From Neckera pumila (Eukaryota > Streptophyta > Bryopsida > Hypnales > Neckeraceae), in NCBI GenBank assembly GCA_963969595.1, contig OZ018418.1:3167001-3231000 (forward strand): 64,000 nt of DNA, in the 5' to 3' direction. Positions 37,011 through 49,600 of the stretch are shown one piece after another. Position numbers and translations under genes: made by a program. A model generated the notes under the pieces. It made no database searches and was not told the DNA's origin. It worked only from the letters and a program-made list of their open reading frames with translations. The stretch's first letter is position 1; each line of letters begins with the position of its first letter.

Positions 37011-39333
37011 TGCTAAAGTCCCTAAACAATCAGCTCAAACGATGCCTTCCTCTCAAAGGATTCCGAGCAGTTTCCTACTGGGTGAGGATCCTCTTCTGCT
37101 CTTTCACTCCGGAAAATGGAAACCTTTCTATCCTCATCAGCCCCCCTCCCATGCAAAAGCTTCACAACTTGCTCTCAGACACCAGCCAAACTCAAACACA
37201 CAAGTGAAGATGGAAGTTCCAAACCCTAGAACTTCCCTGAAAAGAGTGGCCGCCAGATTAGGGTAGCCATCATCTTCCTGCATGCGGAAAATTCAGACCG
37301 TTGAATCATCAGCCCTAATTCCCGATATGGCCGTTGGATTCTACATTCACTAGCCTAGTTTCCGGTAGTTGTTCCGTTATTTCTCCACAATTTTCTGATA
37401 CCCGGTCCCAATTATGGGGACAATCTCGAATCCTAATCTGGTTCTGGTTTTGATGAAGTACAAGAAACTTTAACTACAGATTTTAACTTAAGTATCTAAC
37501 TAATATCATCCTATTACTAAGGAAGATTACTTGTGTTAAGGTTCTCAACTTACCCTTGGATAAACCAAAAAAAATGTACCTTTAGTAATAACTCTCTATA
37601 TTTTTCTCACTAATAAGACTTATTCTACTTTTCATGCTCCCACATGGTAGCATTAAGGAAGTAAACTACAACCCAAATTCACCACTTTAGTAGGAAATAT
37701 AGGCCAACAACATGGTCCACTTTACATTTGCAAAAGCTCTACATTTGGATGCGACCACTCGCCAGTCTGGAAGTTTTGACTCAGTTGAAGATGGTAACGA
37801 CGACATTGTACAGCTTGTAGTCAAAAGTCTCCATTACATAAATAAATGAAAGCCAAAACCGTTAGAACTTACTTTATTTAGTCTAGGATTCTTGTCACCA
37901 AATTTCAAAACAGTTGTAACGCCATTGATACTTGGTATAATTGGGCTGACTGAGTTCTTTTATTGTTGAGCGCTTTAGAAATTTGGAAAAATTGTACTGT
38001 CGCACGAAGCTTGTCTGACACAACAATACATCTAGCAAATTAAATTGAGACTTCCACATAAAATTGCTATACACACAAACAAAGACTGTGACATCTGCCA
38101 ACAAAAACGTCCTAAACACCACCCCCATGCCCTAAAATACCGCAGTTACAAGCCACCACCTCCTATGTTTTTACACAGCCAAATCCAAACCCACCACTTG
38201 CATGGCAGCATACAAGCGAAAGAGCATTGAACGCAAACCCTATCCACCCCTAACATAGTTGCCGCAACACCCAAAGTTCACTCTGCTCTCCACCACCATG
38301 TTTTAACTTCATGCCCGCTTACAAACAAGCACTATCACTCATACCACAATTGAAGATTCCCAAAAGCCCTCTCCACAAGCGCACATACAATGTCTGACAA
38401 AAAATATTACCACATTCTCTTAGCCTAACACCTTATGAGATCAGATACACCCGGCCACATTCAACTTAACAACAAGATTTGAGAACTTAACATATTGAGC
38501 TTCCCCAGCTTACAGCACGTAACTAATTGTTAATTCCAGTAGGAGAGCTTCCCATGAGGACTTCAAGGAAACTGTGTACCAACTACATGAACACAATGTC
38601 AACAAAATGAAAGGCATACAGAAATAGGCATCCAGAATTGAAATTTGAATTGAATGAAATCCACACCAACGTTTAAACTGGATTAATCTTCACAAGCAAA
38701 GTATTTCAATTTATCTACCTTAATAATTCCTTAGCCACAAGAAGTACTACATATTGTATAGCCACAAATACGGCAACACACACCATTCTTTAAAATTCAA
38801 CACTTCATAAAACGTGTTCATTCCAGGTCTAAAGCCTCACATACAAAGAGACATAAACTGCACGGCATCAAATATTCAATTTCATCGCCTACTCTACAAT
38901 ACACAATACTACTTCAAAGCGCTTGCAAATAATACTACATATGGTATGTATATACTTGACTAGATGCTTCTTACCAACATTGACATGCATCCAATAGTCC
39001 TATTGGAAACTGCCACTTGAGCAAGACCATGCACACTTAAATTTTTTTTCAAAAAAGGAACTCCCACTGCCTGTAGTGCACATTTTCTATATATTGGCTA
39101 TGATTCATCTTTGCTGTCCTCTTCAAAAAAAATACTGTCCCCCTGCTAAGTACAATTCAAGTTTCGTTAGAACCCGATTACATCAGTGCTGTATTTGTCT
39201 ATTCTTCACCAACATCAAAGGAGTCACTAAAAGGAAATGGAAAATATAGGACAATATCCCACTGCATGCCCAAGTAACTACATGCTTACCTTCATTCCTT
39301 GGACAGTATTCTATGCAAATATTTTGCTAACTG
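37011..39333. other. CACTA interior without recognised gene
   Basis: Spacer between the inverted copies E and F. No domain-bearing frame, and no repeat unit was recognised. Confidence 0.4.
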
Positions 39334-39555
39334 CTATGGCATCAAAATCTGTGACGGGGACGCGTCCTCGTTTGTCTTCATTTGCAAAATCTCTGATTCC
39401 AACCTCTTATTGTAGTCTTTCTTTGAAATCCCTTTTGCTGGAACACTTCCGACGGTGTTTTGTCCAACAGACTTTCCTCGCACACTCCTTTCCAAACGCT
39501 GTAGGCCATTTTCACCGCCTCCTTGGCTTGTCTTCACAATTGAGACAAAGAGCAA
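39334..39555 (-). CDS. Small charged open frame, possible exon
   Basis: 73 codons on the minus strand with ordinary, charged composition (G-I-S-K-K-D-Y-N-K-R-L-E-S-E-I-L). No family recognised. It may be another captured exon. Confidence 0.25.
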   Translation of the reverse strand: MLFVSIVKTSQGGGENGLQRLERSVRGKSVGQNTVGSVPAKGISKKDYNKRLESEILQMKTNEDASPSQILMP

Positions 39556-39981
39556 TAGAATATTTCAGTTTTCCTCTGCCCTCATTACAGCATTAGTACA
39601 TCTGAAGTGACAACAATAAGTCCAGACTACAAAACACTGCAATTGATGCAAAGCAAAATTAGAACCTCGTCTTCAATTCAAAAACAAGGGACACGCTTAG
39701 CAACCTCCTCTTGCAACCAGATTTTTGGTTTTCCTTTGCTTACCTAAATGTTGGAACAGAAACAAGTAAATAGGATCTGGATCCTGTTAGAGGGGTAGAA
39801 GAAGACTGAAGATAGACAATGCTAATCCAATAAGGATAAAACTGGATCTGATCCGGTCAGAACGTTAGTATTCAAGAGCGGAATCACATTTGGATCTCAC
39901 CTAAGATCGGATTAGGATTGAACCAGATTGATATGGACCAGACCGGAAAAGGTCAAGATGACCAACCAGGGGTCCTGGGAC

Positions 39982-39990
39982 TATATAAAG
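39982..39990 (+). promoter_or_regulatory. TATA box upstream of gene F
   Basis: TATATAAAG, 271 bp before the ATG at 40,261. A start of transcription about 30 bp downstream would give a leader of roughly 240 nt. The position and the GC-rich surroundings fit a plant core promoter. Confidence 0.5.
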
Positions 39991-40260
39991 GTTGGTTGTC
40001 CTCATTTTCACTCCTTTACTTCCCTTGAGTTCTGGAGCTGACCTTGAGCGCTTTTATGCCTCTGTCTGCGCCAGAGTTGTTATGTGTGTGAACTTTAGGC
40101 CGGGTACGTCAGAGTGTGTAGGAGAGGTAGAAATTGTGTGGGTTGTAGGTTTTCTGTTGTCTTTCGGTTGAGATCGGACGAGAGGAAGTGAGGAACGGGA
40201 TGTGCCGCTAGGAGAGAGTGAGGTAGCGACCGGGAAGGGTCTAGTTAGCCATCCGTGTCC

Positions 40261-41913
40261 ATGCCTCAGCTGTGTAAGAGCAGACCGGAAGCACCCAGTT
40301 CCTCCTCCGACGTCAAGCTCCGGAAAGTAGTTCCGGTCATCCCTACCCCGGTATCGGCATGGATCAAGCTCATGGACGATCTCAACGCGATGGGTTGTCT
40401 GGTGTTGATGGATAAACCCTAGGGGTTTAGGAAGGAGCGGATGGTGAGAGAGCTGAAGTGTAAGGTGCCGAATGAGTTTGACAACACGCTCCGGGGCCGC
40501 TTGACCAAATGGGAAGAGGAGAGGTGGAGGGAAGTTTACAACTTCCGGATGGGAAATTCCGGCATGGCTGGACGGAGAGTCGAGTTCATCCATGACAAGT
40601 TTCATAGAGAGCCGAGCAGCAAGGATGGATACACAGTTGCGGATTGCAAGAACGACCGGCACCGCAACCTCCTCCAATTCCTGGTTTTGATCGTCCACCC
40701 GGAGAAGCCAACGAGGGTGACGATGACCATCGACAACACGATTTTTGGTTCCCTGAGCGAGGAACAGAAGGTGAACTGGGCCGGGATCTTTTCCGATCTA
40801 GTGTCCCAGATGGTGACAAGGATCGGGAAGAGTAGGGCCACTCCTTTGAGTCCCTATCTCTTCCACCTCTACCATCGCAACCAACTCCTCACGGATACGG
40901 AGGAAAAAACATGGAACCTTCAGGAGTCTATCTTGAAGTATGGAGAGTCGGGTTTGGATGACAAGCCGGAAGATCCAACCGGATCCATACCCGAGACAGA
41001 AGAAGAAGACAAGGAGGAGCACCTCCGGACGAGGAAGCGGATGAAGACGACGCCTCCTCGCAAGAGAAGAACCCCTCCTACCAACCGGTTGACTTCAGAA
41101 CAGGGACCGGAAGTAGAGATTCCAACATCCGAAGACCCGACCAATCCGTTCAATCAATTGACTGTAATTCTGTGTGGGATACGAGCAGATTGTGAGGGCA
41201 AGAGGAGGATCCTTGCTAGTGTCGGAGAGCTGGTGGATGCACTGGGGGATAGTAAGCTACCAGGTAAGGTGACCCAGTATTTGTCTAATCCGGATGAGCA
41301 CCAGAAGCAAGAGGCAACGATTTGTCAACTTCAGGAGGAAGTCGACACTCTGAAGACCGAGATTACAGCCCTCAGAGAGGACAAAGCTGCAGTCTGGGAG
41401 ATGACAGAAGCAACCTAGAAGGTGGCTGAGTCTGTGAAGGCCACTCTCAGAGAATCCGGATCCGCCGCAGTCAAGGCGGAATTATTTGACAAAGGGGAGC
41501 ATGAGGAGAAGAAGGTATCCGATTCCCGGATAGTTCGGATCTTGACCGACTTCACCGATCGGGTGGAAGCGTCATTGGTGGCGGCCAGGGAGATAGCCAA
41601 TCAGATGGACATCAGCAGTCGGAAGTTGAATGGGTCCATGTACTCCCGGAAGATCCAACTCTTGGATCTCTCGCTATTAGATTTGTTCTCAGCTGGAGGA
41701 TTGAATCCGAGGGAGCCCAAGGATTAGACGCCCAAGTCAAGAAAGAGTCACCGAAGGCCTGGGCCTAGGCAACCAATTCATCTAGATTCATCGCCAGGAT
41801 CAGATCTTCCGAATCCTGCTGCCGGGAAGCGGAGCAGGAACTTGACTGAAGTTTTCAACCAACTGCCCACGGAACCCAAGAGTCCTATGCTGGGTGGGGG
41901 AGTTGGAGAATAG
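40261..41913 (+). pseudogene. N-module/coiled-coil family, copy F: one frame with three internal TAG codons
   Basis: From ATG 40,261 to TAG 41,911 a single frame of about 550 codons is open except for TAG at 40,420, 41,416 and 41,725. No TAA, TGA or frameshift occurs. Parts in order: M-P-Q-L-C-K-S-R-P-E-A; D-K-P, TAG, G-F-R-K-E-R; the N-module (R-L-T-K-W-E-E-E-R-W, K-D-G-Y-T-V-A-D-C-K, T-I-F-G-S-L-S-E-E-Q-K); an acidic then basic linker with R-K-R-M-K-T-T-P-P-R-K-R-R, a likely nuclear signal; a coiled coil around 41,290-41,630; and a basic Pro-rich tail after the third TAG. No RING finger. If the second frame start (ATG 40,441) were used, a 325-residue product is possible. GC content and CCGGA words exceed those of the surroundings. 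The function is unknown. The choice between pseudogene, readthrough and the shorter product is open. Confidence 0.7.
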
Positions 41914-43044
41914 GTATGTAGGTAGGAATGTAATGTTTGTAAGATAGTTAGGACCGGATCGGTTGCTGACCCGGACTGGCCGGTTAGGAACAGACTCGAA
42001 TGTCCAACGCGGATTTCCGGAGGCCTTTTTGCCTTGTAATCAAGTTGTATATAAGTCAGCCCCTGCTTGGGAGCTGTGAGTCTTTTTGCCCAAATTTTGT
42101 GTATGTCTTCTCTTGGCCTCTTGTTGCATGTCTCTCCCATGTGTGGCAGGGTTGTGTGGTGAGGAGTTAAGAAGGTGCATGCTGGTGCAAGTGTGATTTC
42201 TCCCTTTGGTGTTCTTGTTTTGATCTTATGTGCAAGTGAGCAAGTTGTGAAAGTTGAGAGTCGATTTTAGTTCCTCAGCATCTCTAAGGTTTGGGATTCT
42301 GGGCGAGACAGCCATTGTTAGGCTAGGTGGATAGGGAGGGATTCCTTAGTTGCACTAGAACTTCTGGGTGGGAAATCCGGTTGAGTGTCCGATCTCTTGA
42401 GAGATCTCGCCGCCCTAGTTGGCAAACGGAAGGACTTTAGTTGAAATTGGAACGGACGGATTCACTTGCAACCGCCTGAATTCATACAGACGGAATGTGG
42501 CGCTAAGGTTGTTGTAGTATGAAAAGATTGTATGGGGGGTCTTTGTGTGATCGGTGATCCGAAGAGTTCTTTGGATTGCTGTGAAGGATCAAATCGGATC
42601 CAAATTAGTATAGGAAAGTGGAGAATAGAGAAGTGGGTCTTCAGCCACTATAAATCACGGAAGGAGCGGCGGGCCTGCCATTCTCAAAAGCAAGGGGCAA
42701 ACCCTCTGATGGTGAAATAGAGGTAAAACTAAACCGGATGGGAGTAAGAGCACATGTTAGTTGATCAGACCGGATCGGAAAGTTGGCCGGATCGAGAAAG
42801 GAGAAGAGGGTTTGATTGTAGTTTTTGGTGTTGTTGTATTTCCGGTTGTGGTGTTAGGACCGGAAGAAGAAATATAGGTACTAACTAAGCTTAGAGACCA
42901 AATAAGGCTAGATACTTCACAGAATCTTGCAGGTTTGATCTTTAGAGTCACTTTGTTATATTTTAAAGTAGTTTTTGGTAGTATAACTGGGAATTTGCTT
43001 GCCCTATGCTATGACATCTCTTCAAGATCTCTTCCACACCGCTT
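41914..43044. other. Downstream region of gene F
   Basis: GC-richer DNA with many CCGGAT words. A TATATAAG motif at 42,048-42,055 resembles a core promoter, but no supported gene follows. The frame at 42,532-42,720 has no recognisable domain. Confidence 0.4.
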
Positions 43045-46000
43045 CTACTGCTGACTTTCATCTGTGTCAGTGCTAATTTGATTTGCATTTTCTTCCTCTT
43101 CTTCAAAATGCATATCCTTGTCCAACACAATGGTTTTGCCTGAGTCCTTCTTTGGTTTTGTAAAAATAGGTCGGACCTTCCTGCGTTGTCCGTCGTACCT
43201 CTTATCTTGCTGCATTTCTGTCTCTATTTCATCTAGATCAGGAGACCTCCCTAAAAACAATTGTAGCTTCTCCCTCACACCATTAATTCCTATTGATCCA
43301 GTTCTACAAAATGTTTTTCAGCATGCGTTTGTAAATTGTCCCTGCTCAGATTTTTGCTCCCTCTGCTTACTAAATGCTAGCTTCTCTAACCGCTTCCATA
43401 CTTTGTTGTTAGTGTGCAAGGCTTTTGTACCGTTTCTTTTTATCAATGCTATGAGCTCTCCCGTTCTCTTCGTCACTACCCTGCCCATCAAGCCTCTCAG
43501 GTGATAATCGCTTAATGCTTCCAAATACTCAAACTTATTGTGCAGTCGGCCTTTAAAGGTTTGGACTACTTCAAATGTTTGCTTTCTGATATGTGTGCAA
43601 GAGGGATCTAGCCCGACTGCCAACCTGTTGATTGCCACTATCCACAATGTTTTTCCAGGGCCATATCATTCACCATTATGATCCACTGTCAAGTAAAATG
43701 GCTTTTGGCCATGGTTCTTGCGTCTATCTTTCTTTGATTTGCAAATTGCTTGCCTCCCTCAGCATTGCTTCCTCTCCTTTGATTCCAACATCCGCAAAAG
43801 GTTCTCTTCCTTTACAACTTTGGAAATTAATCTTCCAATTGTCGCAGCCTCTCTTTTTGATGGCAACCGCGGGGACCTTGAAGAGTATGGTGTGGAACTC
43901 CACTAGCAAAAACTAGAAGTGTGTGGTGGTGAATTGTAACTCCTATGGCGAGGGAGAATCTTACGAGGTTTTGATTCATACTCCCAACAATGCCGTCAAT
44001 CCCCACTAAAGAGCCTCCTAGACCTTTCGTCATTTGGTGCAAAACAAAGACTTTGTTAAATTTGCTATTTCACGGCTTCACTATTATGCGTCATCCTTGC
44101 ATGGCAAGCAATGACCCTAGTCCCACTTGTTGTTTCGTCATCAAAATTGCCTATAGGGGAATTACAAACTAATGAAATGAACAACTTACAATGGAGTTAG
44201 TATATGAGAAATAATACCTGGGAGCGACCTAAAGTCATAAATATGTCAAAATAGTGCTACATTGGCAAACAATGACATCAACAACAAAAAGCTCATACTG
44301 CAAAACAAGGACAGAGACTGGATATCATTCTATATGATTTGCAGGAGTCTCCAACCGTTTGCATGCTACCTTGTAAGAAAAGGCAAAGGATGACTTGTCA
44401 TGTACCCTTTCCATGACAATTGACAATGACAATCCTTCTTAGCTGTTGCTCATCAATGACAGGTACCCATTAAACCTTCTTACTTCCTAGAACAAAAATG
44501 CTGCGGGAAGATAATTACGCTGCATGGCATACAATATATGACCACATTTTCAAACAAAAACATGACCTCTACTCAGAAGAATAGATTTCAAAATAAATAC
44601 CTTCTCTCTTGTGCATGCAAGTAATTGCATGCCCAGAGAAATTGAAATGAATTGAGTAAACTTACATCATCATTATAAATTCTTCATGGAGACCGACTCC
44701 GCAGTCAATTCTGACCACAACCTCCTTCAAATGTGTACTTGGAATCCTTGCCACTGTCAATCTCCATCTCCTTCGGCTTCACAATAACGTTTTTGTTTGA
44801 TCTCTCTTGAGAAGCCCCAGCCTGCTGTGAATCTTTTGGAGTTACTTCTTTTCCAGGACACTTAGAAGCATACAGAGTTTTGCGGTCCTTATTCATGTTT
44901 TTATAGAAGGGAACATCGGATTCTTTATCTAGCTGATTTGGTTCCCCTGGAAAAAGTGATAAAAATTAGCAATGATATAGTCATTAGATAGACAACATAC
45001 TTGTAAGAGACATTATATCCTCCAATAAGAGATAACATGAACTTGCAGTGCAACATCATGTCGATTTCAATGACATATTCTTGTAAGGAACCAAGTCATC
45101 AATACAACCAAGGAGAATTTGATGTATTCCATCATACACAAGTTGGATATTCTAATATCTTGGCCTCCATAGACTATCTTGAGGAGAATGTACAGTACTT
45201 CCGTATGTATATCAATGTTATCTACAAACAAAAAATGCTTCTACAATTGCTGCCACGGATGCAACATTGAAAACGGATCATTTCATTTTGGAAAAGCCAG
45301 CACTATGCATAGAAGGTAAAGAATATGTTGTGGAGAGTTGAGAAGGGTAGCACTTCCTAGGCAGTTATACACTATTCAAGAAATTATTTGAAAAAATGTG
45401 ACTTACATGAGACTTGAACTCCTTTGCCTAAGGACGTAGCAATTGTTGGAGATCTGCAAGGACTGCCACGGAACTTGGAATTCAATGGTGCTGCTCCTTC
45501 ATTGCCATTTCCATCAATGGAATTGATGTCCGCTGTTGTCTCTAACTTTTTCCCTTTTATAGATGGCAGAACTGTTCGAACGGTCCGCCCACAAGCAATA
45601 GCATCTTTTTCCCTTTTCTAGCAAAGTTCTTCTACATCTTGTACCGGAGTCTTTGATCGACCTAGCAGTACGTCTATGGTTGATGCAGGGACTGGTTTTG
45701 CTCTCTTTCTTCCTTTTGTTGCATCTCCCAATTTCACACTTAACTGTGGTTTCCCTCGACCCCTCTTCATAGACTCTTGCATTACTTTTTACGCTGAGGA
45801 ATCTTTGACAATATTCCCTTTTGATGCTTTAGCCTTCTTCCTTCCAGTTCTCTCAGTCGCATTCTCTTCAGAGAACCATGCTTCAAACTATGCCTTTAGT
45901 CTTTGCTGAGTGACCATTTCTCCTTGGATTACCTGCCACAACAATAAAAAAGATGGGACGATTAATATGGAGGAAAGGGTAGAAAACAGAAGGCAGAACA

Positions 46001-46659
46001 ATTTGTGAACTTACCCTTTGAAGGGCCTTCACGGATAATGTATTCTTTGCACAACTTCTTTTGTTCCTCTATGTCAATAATTGTGTCGAATATGTTTGCA
46101 CCAAAACTGGTAGTCCTGGCAAACTCTTCTTCATGCACAATGGAGGGAACAAAGCAACGTGTTCATTTCAACTCGGGAGGTGACGGGAACTTACGAGTGC
46201 ACTACTCTGTATGAAGTCAGTATCGAGGTCTTCAGCACTTGTAGTCCTTAATGGCAATTTGACCTCCTCTTCTGTTTTCAACTCTCTTGACGAAGTGGAC
46301 CCTGAATCGCTATCGGTATTGTCCTTAACTTTGGTGGGCATAAAGTCAGAGTTTGACTCATGCACAGACTCCTCATTGTCTGTTGAAGATGACCGGTCCT
46401 CCTCCGTGGGTGCAGTGCGTGAAGCTGTGAGCCCTTGCAAAGCTCCTTGCTCTGCAAGTTGATCTAATTGCCCTTCTTGAAGCAATTTTGGTGACCCCAG
46501 AGGCAGGAACAAAGTGACTCCAATGTGGTCAATTGGCATAACAGAGTGACAAAATCTTTGACTTTGCTTTTGCAATGGTTCAAAGAGACCTCCTTCAAAG
46601 TCGCTAGATAGTACAACAATTTCAAGTTCCGAGTCGCTTACTAGGGTGATGGCATTCAC
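43045..46659 (-). pseudogene. Possible CACTA TnpA-like / Transposase_24 protein gene
   Basis: Minus-strand blocks in order: 46,659-46,168, Ser/Asp/Glu-rich; about 45,940-45,420, basic, with K-R-G-R-G-K-P-Q (AT-hook-like) and G-R-K-R-A-K-P, broken by TAG, TAA and TAG; 44,896-44,705, Lys/Ser-rich; about 43,740-43,045, the core. The core reads P-F-Y-L-T-V-D-H-N-G-E, stop, Y-G-P-G-K, then a helical stretch, V-W-K-R-L-E-K, N-A-C, stop, R-T-G-S-I, V-R-E-K-L and G-R-S-P-D-L-D-E. The order G-(Q/E)-P-x-G-P, then W...N/K-rich, then T-G-S, then R-E-x-L, then G-R-x-P is like that of plant Transposase_24 (Ptta/En/Spm) proteins, which accompany TNP2-type transposases. The assignment is by pattern only. It is oriented opposite to the transposase. 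In-frame stops mean it is decayed. Confidence 0.45.
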
Positions 46660-49600
46660 ACTCTTCCAAATTCGAAGTATAAGTCTACATCAAGCAATTA
46701 TTTCTTGTTCAGTGACGCATATCTGCATTACTCCATATTTAAAGTTTGATGTTAGAAATAGAATGCATACATTCATTTTCCTTTCATAAACTGTTGCTTT
46801 TTGCGCGTTCTTTTTGGATTGTACTAATGCAAAGAATCTAATTCTGACGTCTGACATTATTCATTACCTGGAGCAATGGAGAAGCCTCCCTCTGCAGAGA
46901 AATAGTAATAGAGATGAAGCCAATGACAAGTGTAAAATAGTCCCAAGTTCATGGGCAAAAGCACTTAGGGTTCTGAGAAGGCACGCGTCCTAAGGAAAAT
47001 TCATTAGCAAGTTCCGCAATTCTATATGGCGGTGTGCAGTCTAAATTTATTTTGTCATATACTAATGCAAGACATGCCAGTGAGCTACCACTTGTTGTGG
47101 TCATCAAACACTGGTCTGTAGAGGATTACTACTTGGGAAATTTATTACGGTGGCTCAGTGACTTCTATGTTTAGTATTGAGGCCTTCAGCTCATTCTCAT
47201 GCATTGATGGCTGCGTGCTACTTTGCCCATGTTTGCCACTGCTGATCCAATTTTGGTGAGCAAAGCCAACTACTTCCATCACGACTCTATGGCCAAGAAA
47301 CTTTTTTCCCCATCGTAACTTTCTACTGCCAAAAATTCCTGTCTACTTCTGTAGCAGAAGTAATCGACCATGCATTTGTGATTGGAAGGTATAAGAAACT
47401 TACACCAAGTCTTTGTGGTGTAGGATGTCGTCAAGTATGTGGTTGTTGTTTGCGATGACTTTGAACTGAAGCACTTCAATTTCTGTAGGAATTGGCATCG
47501 GGGCTACTTGTTGCATCCGTATTCTAAGAGAAGTTGGAGACTATGTTGTCCGTTGTTGTTGACATTGAACCTGGGTTCCAAATTTGAGTACGTGCTTAGT
47601 GAGCCTAGATATGCAATCCACTGTATGAAGAGAAGAGGGCTTCCTAAATGCGGGTTGGTTATAATGAGCAATTTCTAGGTATACCCAATCCCTCTTAACA
47701 GAGACACAAGGTATACAAACTATCCACCTAATTACGGTTGACAGAGATTTTCAATGAGTTGAATTTTTAATCACATGCAATTATGCAATAGTATTGTCTT
47801 CACTGAACTTGTGGCGCTTGGTCAATAGAGAAGCGGACTTGAAGAACTACCTTGGATCGGAGTCCCTCGAAGGCCTTCACAAAGGGTATACATGTAAAAG
47901 TTCAGCTATACAGTGCTAATTACATTCCTGCAATCCCTATTCATGTACATGTGCTTCTACATGCATACCACTTTTAATCTTCTTCATCAATGAGCAGTGA
48001 GCAACACCTTACAAGAATCATGGATGCAGCTTAGAAATAGTTGTAAGATGCTAGATTGTTTTTCACTACTGACATCATGATCTCATGAAAAGGCTACAAC
48101 TTGCGCAATGAGCTCCACCTATGGTTGTGAAAATCCGGAGTTCACACTTGCAAGAACTGCATCTTGATGTATGTCTTCAAATCCTGCTAACTTGCTCTAA
48201 GGTAATTTTGTTAGTTAGATTTCAAATCCCATGCTCTTGTCGTCAATTAGGCAATAGCTAAGTATTGGTGATAAGCATTACAAGCAGTCTATAAGAGTGA
48301 ATCTTATTTACGCAAACAATGATTTGGAGCATTTAAAAATAAACAAATCCTTGTCACACTTTGCAATTCTTTGTCACTCTCACTAAGGTGTAATCTCACA
48401 ACGTTATCAATTTCATACATGAGAGGCTCCTTTAATTTGTTCTAATTGTAGAAATAACTAATGTATTAATAATCTCTTCTGTGCAACTGTTTTGCGACCA
48501 ATCACAAAATAAATTTGCGAACTTTTTGTCGTTGCAGATGATCCAAGCACGTATGTATATTATTGTAGGGAGTGGTTTCAACTTACCTGTATGGAGAATG
48601 GAACCTCTTCCATAAATGTCGTATGGTAAAAGAAGACTTTAGAATACATGGTCCAACTTGCAATTGTAAGACCGTCCTCAACCACTCACAGAGGATTTAG
48701 AATGAGCTGCTTGTGAAACAAGTCAATGACTTCTATGCTATCTACATGCATGGTTATAAGGGATAGTAATGAATTGCATATTCACAAAGCTAAAGTGCAT
48801 GCCGTATTCACTTAATTGCTAACTTTTGTGTGTGCTTCAGATATGCAATCAACATCCTTAAAGAAGGTGAAAAGCAAGTGTCTCAAAGTAAGCACAAAGT
48901 CATTTGAAACGTACGCACCACAAATCTCGATTGTTGCTGGATGTTCTCAAAGCAATTGAAGAGTTCGTAAAAGTCTATTGAAAATAAAACTTTCCATCAA
49001 AAGTGTTGCCTCCTATGCTAGAAGGTAAGTCATTGAGAGCACGTATCAAAGTCATTTCTTTGTTCTTTTTATGTTAAAATTGTCTAAAATCAGGAAGATT
49101 TTGACACACAAAGGTGTTTTTAGAGTTTACCCTCATGATAGTACGTAATGAAAGGGAGTTGAATTCTTAGGAGGTAATGGTTCAAGTGAGAAGGTGAAAT
49201 GCATGCTTCACTCTTAAAATTTCCATTGTATATTTGGTAATCCCTCTTAGAATTCCCTCCTATCATTTGTTCTGCAAGGAACCATCCGTGTGACTACTTT
49301 TGCCACAGTTGCTTGTTTGAAATGCTTAGAAGAGAATGCTTTTGTATTCTTGATGTTGGATCTACGTAAATGAAGAGTCCGTACCAAAAGTGTTGTTAAA
49401 ATGGCAATATTCTTCCACCGCTTATCCATTCGTTTTGTAGTATTGGTGTAGATTTTAGAATATATGGTCCAAAATCTGTTACTGGTTTGTGATTGATCAC
49501 AACCTTGTAAATTTGAAACTGCCAAGTTTGCGGAATATTTCCATTATAACGGAACCTCCATTTATAGGGCATACGCAAATGTAATACATTATGACATTGA

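Noticed and set aside
40261..41913. UAG reassigned to an amino acid genome-wide
   Set aside because: Other relicts in the window end or are broken by TAG as well as TAA and TGA, and plant nuclear genes use the standard code. Decay or readthrough is simpler.
39780..42300. Gene F as the interior of an LTR retrotransposon
   Set aside because: Both flanks have TATA-like motifs and similar base composition, but I found no direct long repeat, primer-binding site or polypurine tract, and no protease, RT or integrase motif.
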